Made by a program: the position numbers and the translations under genes. 7,989 bases of DNA from Bacteroidaceae bacterium (lineage in GTDB: Bacteria > Bacteroidota > Bacteroidia > Bacteroidales > Bacteroidaceae): contig JAEDIG010000116.1 of assembly GCA_016292545.1 (NCBI GenBank), forward strand, positions 1-7,989, read 5' to 3'. Under the pieces are notes generated by a model that was not told the DNA's origin, ran no database searches, and saw only the letters and a program-made list of their open reading frames with translations. Each line of letters opens with the position of its first letter. Position 1 is the stretch's first letter. Of the stretch, positions 5,912-7,989 are shown piece by piece.

Positions 5912-6724
5912 ATGATTCAACGCGAAAAAAGCACTCAAAAGGCTGAAAATACGATTTCAGTACCCCAGACGCTGATAGGCGCCGTGGGCCGTGGCCTGCG
6001 CAGGAGCAGCGACCACATGTGGACAAACTTCAAACGCCTGTGGCCCGCCTTCCTGCTGCTGTCGCTGGTGCCCGTAGTGGGTTTTCTGGCATACGCAGGC
6101 AGCAGCATTGCACTGGTGATGGACCGCAAGGGTATCCGCCCCGCCGGTGTGTCGATGATGCGCCTGTCGGTGGAACGGAGCGTGCGTTATGTATTGGCCA
6201 TGCTCCCGTGGCTGCTGCTGACAGGAATCATGGTGGCCGTGTGTGTGGCCACCGCGGGAATGGCGTGGGGCAAATGGTTCTCCACAGCATTTGTCCTGAT
6301 TGTAGTGATGGCCGTACAGCCCCTCCACAGGGTGGTGATGGAGCAGCTCTTCGGCAGCGACAGCACGGCAGCCTGCTATGCCCGGCTGCGGGGCGGGTAC
6401 CGCCACTATCTTTCGCTCGTCAGCTTCACGTTCCTCTCGGTGCTCATCACCGTGCCCGTCCTTTTTGTGGGTTCCGTCCCATTCGCCCTCTCAGCCTACG
6501 TGTGGCAACAGTATTGCGCGTCGGAGGCCATGGGCGACCTGCCCACCCTTCCGGCCTTGTTCTATGTGTTCGCTGCGGCGGGCTATCTGGTGATGGTGTC
6601 CGTCATGGCCTGCACACAGCTCACCTACACGTGGACCAACTACTACGTGCGCCAGTATTTCCTCGACCGTCAACCTGCTGCAAAGAATGATGATGACGAA
6701 CAACCGTCCGACACTTCCCGCTGA
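5912..6724 (+). CDS. Multi-pass inner-membrane protein, function unknown
   Basis: A 270-residue membrane protein with a polar N-terminus of about 43 residues, then about five strongly hydrophobic segments near residues 44-69, 92-117, 122-138, 168-195 and 214-236, and a polar, acidic C-terminal tail (NDDDEQPSD). The fourth segment is long enough to hold two spans. I do not recognise the family and see no catalytic motif or transporter signature. ATG 5912 is chosen because it lies just after the -7 box; the ATG at 5907 meets a stop at once, and GTG 5909 would add only one codon. It is first in an operon with two DUF4230 proteins, and its 3' end overlaps or nearly touches the next gene. It may be the membrane partner of those single-span proteins, which is inference from gene order only. 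Confidence 0.85.
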   Translation: MIQREKSTQKAENTISVPQTLIGAVGRGLRRSSDHMWTNFKRLWPAFLLLSLVPVVGFLAYAGSSIALVMDRKGIRPAGVSMMRLSVERSVRYVLAMLPWLLLTGIMVAVCVATAGMAWGKWFSTAFVLIVVMAVQPLHRVVMEQLFGSDSTAACYARLRGGYRHYLSLVSFTFLSVLITVPVLFVGSVPFALSAYVWQQYCASEAMGDLPTLPALFYVFAAAGYLVMVSVMACTQLTYTWTNYYVRQYFLDRQPAAKNDDDEQPSDTSR

Positions 6725-7385
6725 CCCATCCCCAATGGAGGTGCAGGCCAGGCGATGGAGAATCAGGATGTACCTTGCCGTCATCCTGGGTTGCCTGCTG
6801 GTCCTGCTGGGCGCATGGGGCATCCGTGCATACCGCCAGTATGCCGTCCGCCAGGCCACATCTGAAGTGCCCGGCCCCGACGAACTGGCTGATGTGCTTC
6901 GCAGGCAGGCCGGGCTGGCCACCACATCGGTGAGCCTCACCAAGCTGGGCATCTATGATTCCGACAAAAGCGATGCCCCCTGCTCCCTGTGGAAGCCTTC
7001 CACCATCAAGTTTGGCCGCCGCGCATGTGTGGTGCCTGTCCACATCACCATCCATTACGGCATCGACCTCACCGCCCTCTCGCCGGGCGACATCACTGTG
7101 GACGGCCGGATGGCTACCGTGAGGTTGCCCCAGCCGACCATCGTGTCGAAGGAGATGATGGCCCAGACGCCTGCCGACGAAGTGTTCAGCCTGGCCACGG
7201 GACTGCGTGCCGTAGTGGGTCACAGCGAAATCAACCACATCAAGGACATGGCCTATCAGGCCGCCCTCCGCGACACACGGCTCCACGAGGAGCTGGCTGC
7301 CGAAATCAGGAACAACACGGCCATAGTGTGCGGTTCGCTGCTGTGCAGCCTGGGCTTTGAAGCGGACATTCAATTCAAGAAGTAG
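6687..7385 (+). CDS. DUF4230 family membrane-anchored protein (first copy)
   Basis: A 232-residue protein with a basic N-terminal segment, one transmembrane helix at about 28-47 and a soluble domain of about 180 residues. The domain has the DUF4230 pattern: beta strands ending in HYGIDL (123-128), then DITVDG and VRLPQPTI (145-152), and a helical C-terminal part ending SLLCSLGFEADIQF. By the positive-inside pattern (RRWRIR before the helix) the domain would lie in the periplasm. The family is common in Bacteroidota and has no established function. Start is uncertain: ATG 6687 (followed by two more ATG codons) overlaps the upstream gene by 38 bases, while ATG 6735 starts 10 bases after the upstream stop and gives 216 residues starting MEVQARRW, with the helix intact. 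Neither has a good ribosome site. Confidence 0.88.
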   Translation: MMMTNNRPTLPADPSPMEVQARRWRIRMYLAVILGCLLVLLGAWGIRAYRQYAVRQATSEVPGPDELADVLRRQAGLATTSVSLTKLGIYDSDKSDAPCSLWKPSTIKFGRRACVVPVHITIHYGIDLTALSPGDITVDGRMATVRLPQPTIVSKEMMAQTPADEVFSLATGLRAVVGHSEINHIKDMAYQAALRDTRLHEELAAEIRNNTAIVCGSLLCSLGFEADIQFKK

Positions 7386-7390
7386 AGGAG
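7386..7390 (+). promoter_or_regulatory. Shine-Dalgarno site of the second DUF4230 gene
   Basis: AGGAG follows directly on the TAG stop of the first DUF4230 gene and lies 7 bases before the ATG at 7398. Strong sites like this are uncommon in Bacteroidota, and it fixes the start of the next gene. Confidence 0.7.
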
Positions 7391-7397
7391 AAACATC

Positions 7398-7989
7398 ATG
7401 ACACTACACCATACCACCTCACCAGCCGAAAGAATCATGCGCATGGCTGCCGTCATGCTGGCGGTCATCACGCTGGTGGCCACCCCCCTGCTGGTTATGC
7501 AAAACCCCGCAGGGAACGATGGTCTGCAGATTGAGGACACGCCCACCAGGCTGGAACAGATCAAGCCCGAGGGCACACTTTACCTGCTCACGGCCTACAC
7601 CGAAGAATATGTGCTCAGGCAGGATTCCGTCAGCCGCTGGCTGGGACTCTTCACCGACCGTCACACATTCCTCCAGATGGAGCATGCCTACGTCCATTTC
7701 ACAATCGACCTCGACAAGGTGGAGTACCGTCTGGACAGCCTGAACCGTGTGCTCTACGTGGGGCTGCCCGCCCCCACCGTCCGCATTGCCTCGCAGCGCA
7801 CTCCATCCATGTCGGACGACGAGAGCTACTGGAGCCGCATCGACACCAATCCGCTCATCCGCCAGGCAGAAGCCAGAATCAGGCAGAAATACTGCACGGA
7901 AGCCCGCATGAAGAAGGCGCGTGCCTATGCCTGGGAAACCATCACCTCCCTCCTCCAGCCTCTGGGTCTTGAAGTGAGGGAGCTGGAAC
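7398..7989 (+). CDS. DUF4230 family membrane-anchored protein (second copy), 3' partial
   Basis: The frame is open from ATG 7398 to the window edge (197 codons, no stop). A short N-terminus is followed by one hydrophobic helix at about 14-34 and a soluble domain. The domain repeats the layout of the preceding gene: a strand with FTIDLDKVEY (101-110), then LYVGLPAPTV (119-128), a charged helical stretch, and SLLQPLGLEVREL at the edge, which aligns with SLLCSLGFEADIQF near the end of the first copy. The missing part is therefore probably short. Identity between the copies is low outside these blocks, so they are old, diverged paralogs and not a recent duplication. Only 12 bases separate the two genes, and the strong AGGAG site supports this start. 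Function is unknown; the two may form a hetero-oligomer on the outer face of the inner membrane. Confidence 0.85.
   Translation, partial: MTLHHTTSPAERIMRMAAVMLAVITLVATPLLVMQNPAGNDGLQIEDTPTRLEQIKPEGTLYLLTAYTEEYVLRQDSVSRWLGLFTDRHTFLQMEHAYVHFTIDLDKVEYRLDSLNRVLYVGLPAPTVRIASQRTPSMSDDESYWSRIDTNPLIRQAEARIRQKYCTEARMKKARAYAWETITSLLQPLGLEVRELE

Noticed and set aside
5907..5912. ATG-TGA start-stop minimal ORFs at 5907 and at 1342 just before real gene starts
   Set aside because: Both are short enough to arise by chance, a third ATGTGA occurs at 3551 away from any start, and no ribosome stalling context is visible.

Overview
The window looks like chromosomal DNA from a Bacteroidota species, most likely a G+C-rich member of the Prevotella group. 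Three things support this: the families present (Dcp-type M3 peptidase, dCMP deaminase, long S41 processing peptidase, tandem DUF4230 proteins), two exact TAnnTTTG -7 promoter boxes of the Bacteroidota primary sigma factor, and mostly weak Shine-Dalgarno sequences. Genus is inferred; no rRNA or other marker gene is present. I saw no tRNA, rRNA, CRISPR array, insertion sequence or phage gene.

Left block (+ strand, 1-3481). The window opens inside an M3 metallopeptidase whose reading frame runs, with no stop and almost no linker, into a complete dCMP deaminase domain. Next comes a membrane-anchored S41/CtpA-type peptidase with PDZ domain and Ser-Lys dyad, then a small lipoprotein with a BACON-like C-terminal half. 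A perfect 31-bp inverted repeat with a 7-nt loop starts one base after the lipoprotein stop codon and fills most of the gap to the convergent genes.

Middle block (- strand, 5829 down to 3598). Three genes probably form one transcription unit: a Gfo/Idh/MocA-type NAD(P)-dependent oxidoreductase, a YcdX-like PHP-domain metallophosphatase with all nine expected metal ligands, and a low-molecular-weight protein-tyrosine phosphatase. The last two overlap by ATGA, so two phosphatases are translationally coupled.

Right block (+ strand, 5912 to the edge). A divergent promoter region with two facing -7 boxes separates the oxidoreductase from an operon of a multi-pass membrane protein of unknown function and two diverged DUF4230 membrane-anchored proteins, the second cut by the window edge. 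Spacing and overlaps suggest the three act together at the inner membrane, but the function is unknown.

The observations most worth following are the peptidase-deaminase fusion, the long perfect palindrome between convergent genes, and the membrane protein plus double DUF4230 operon. I did not find clear evidence of a new defence or mobile system.
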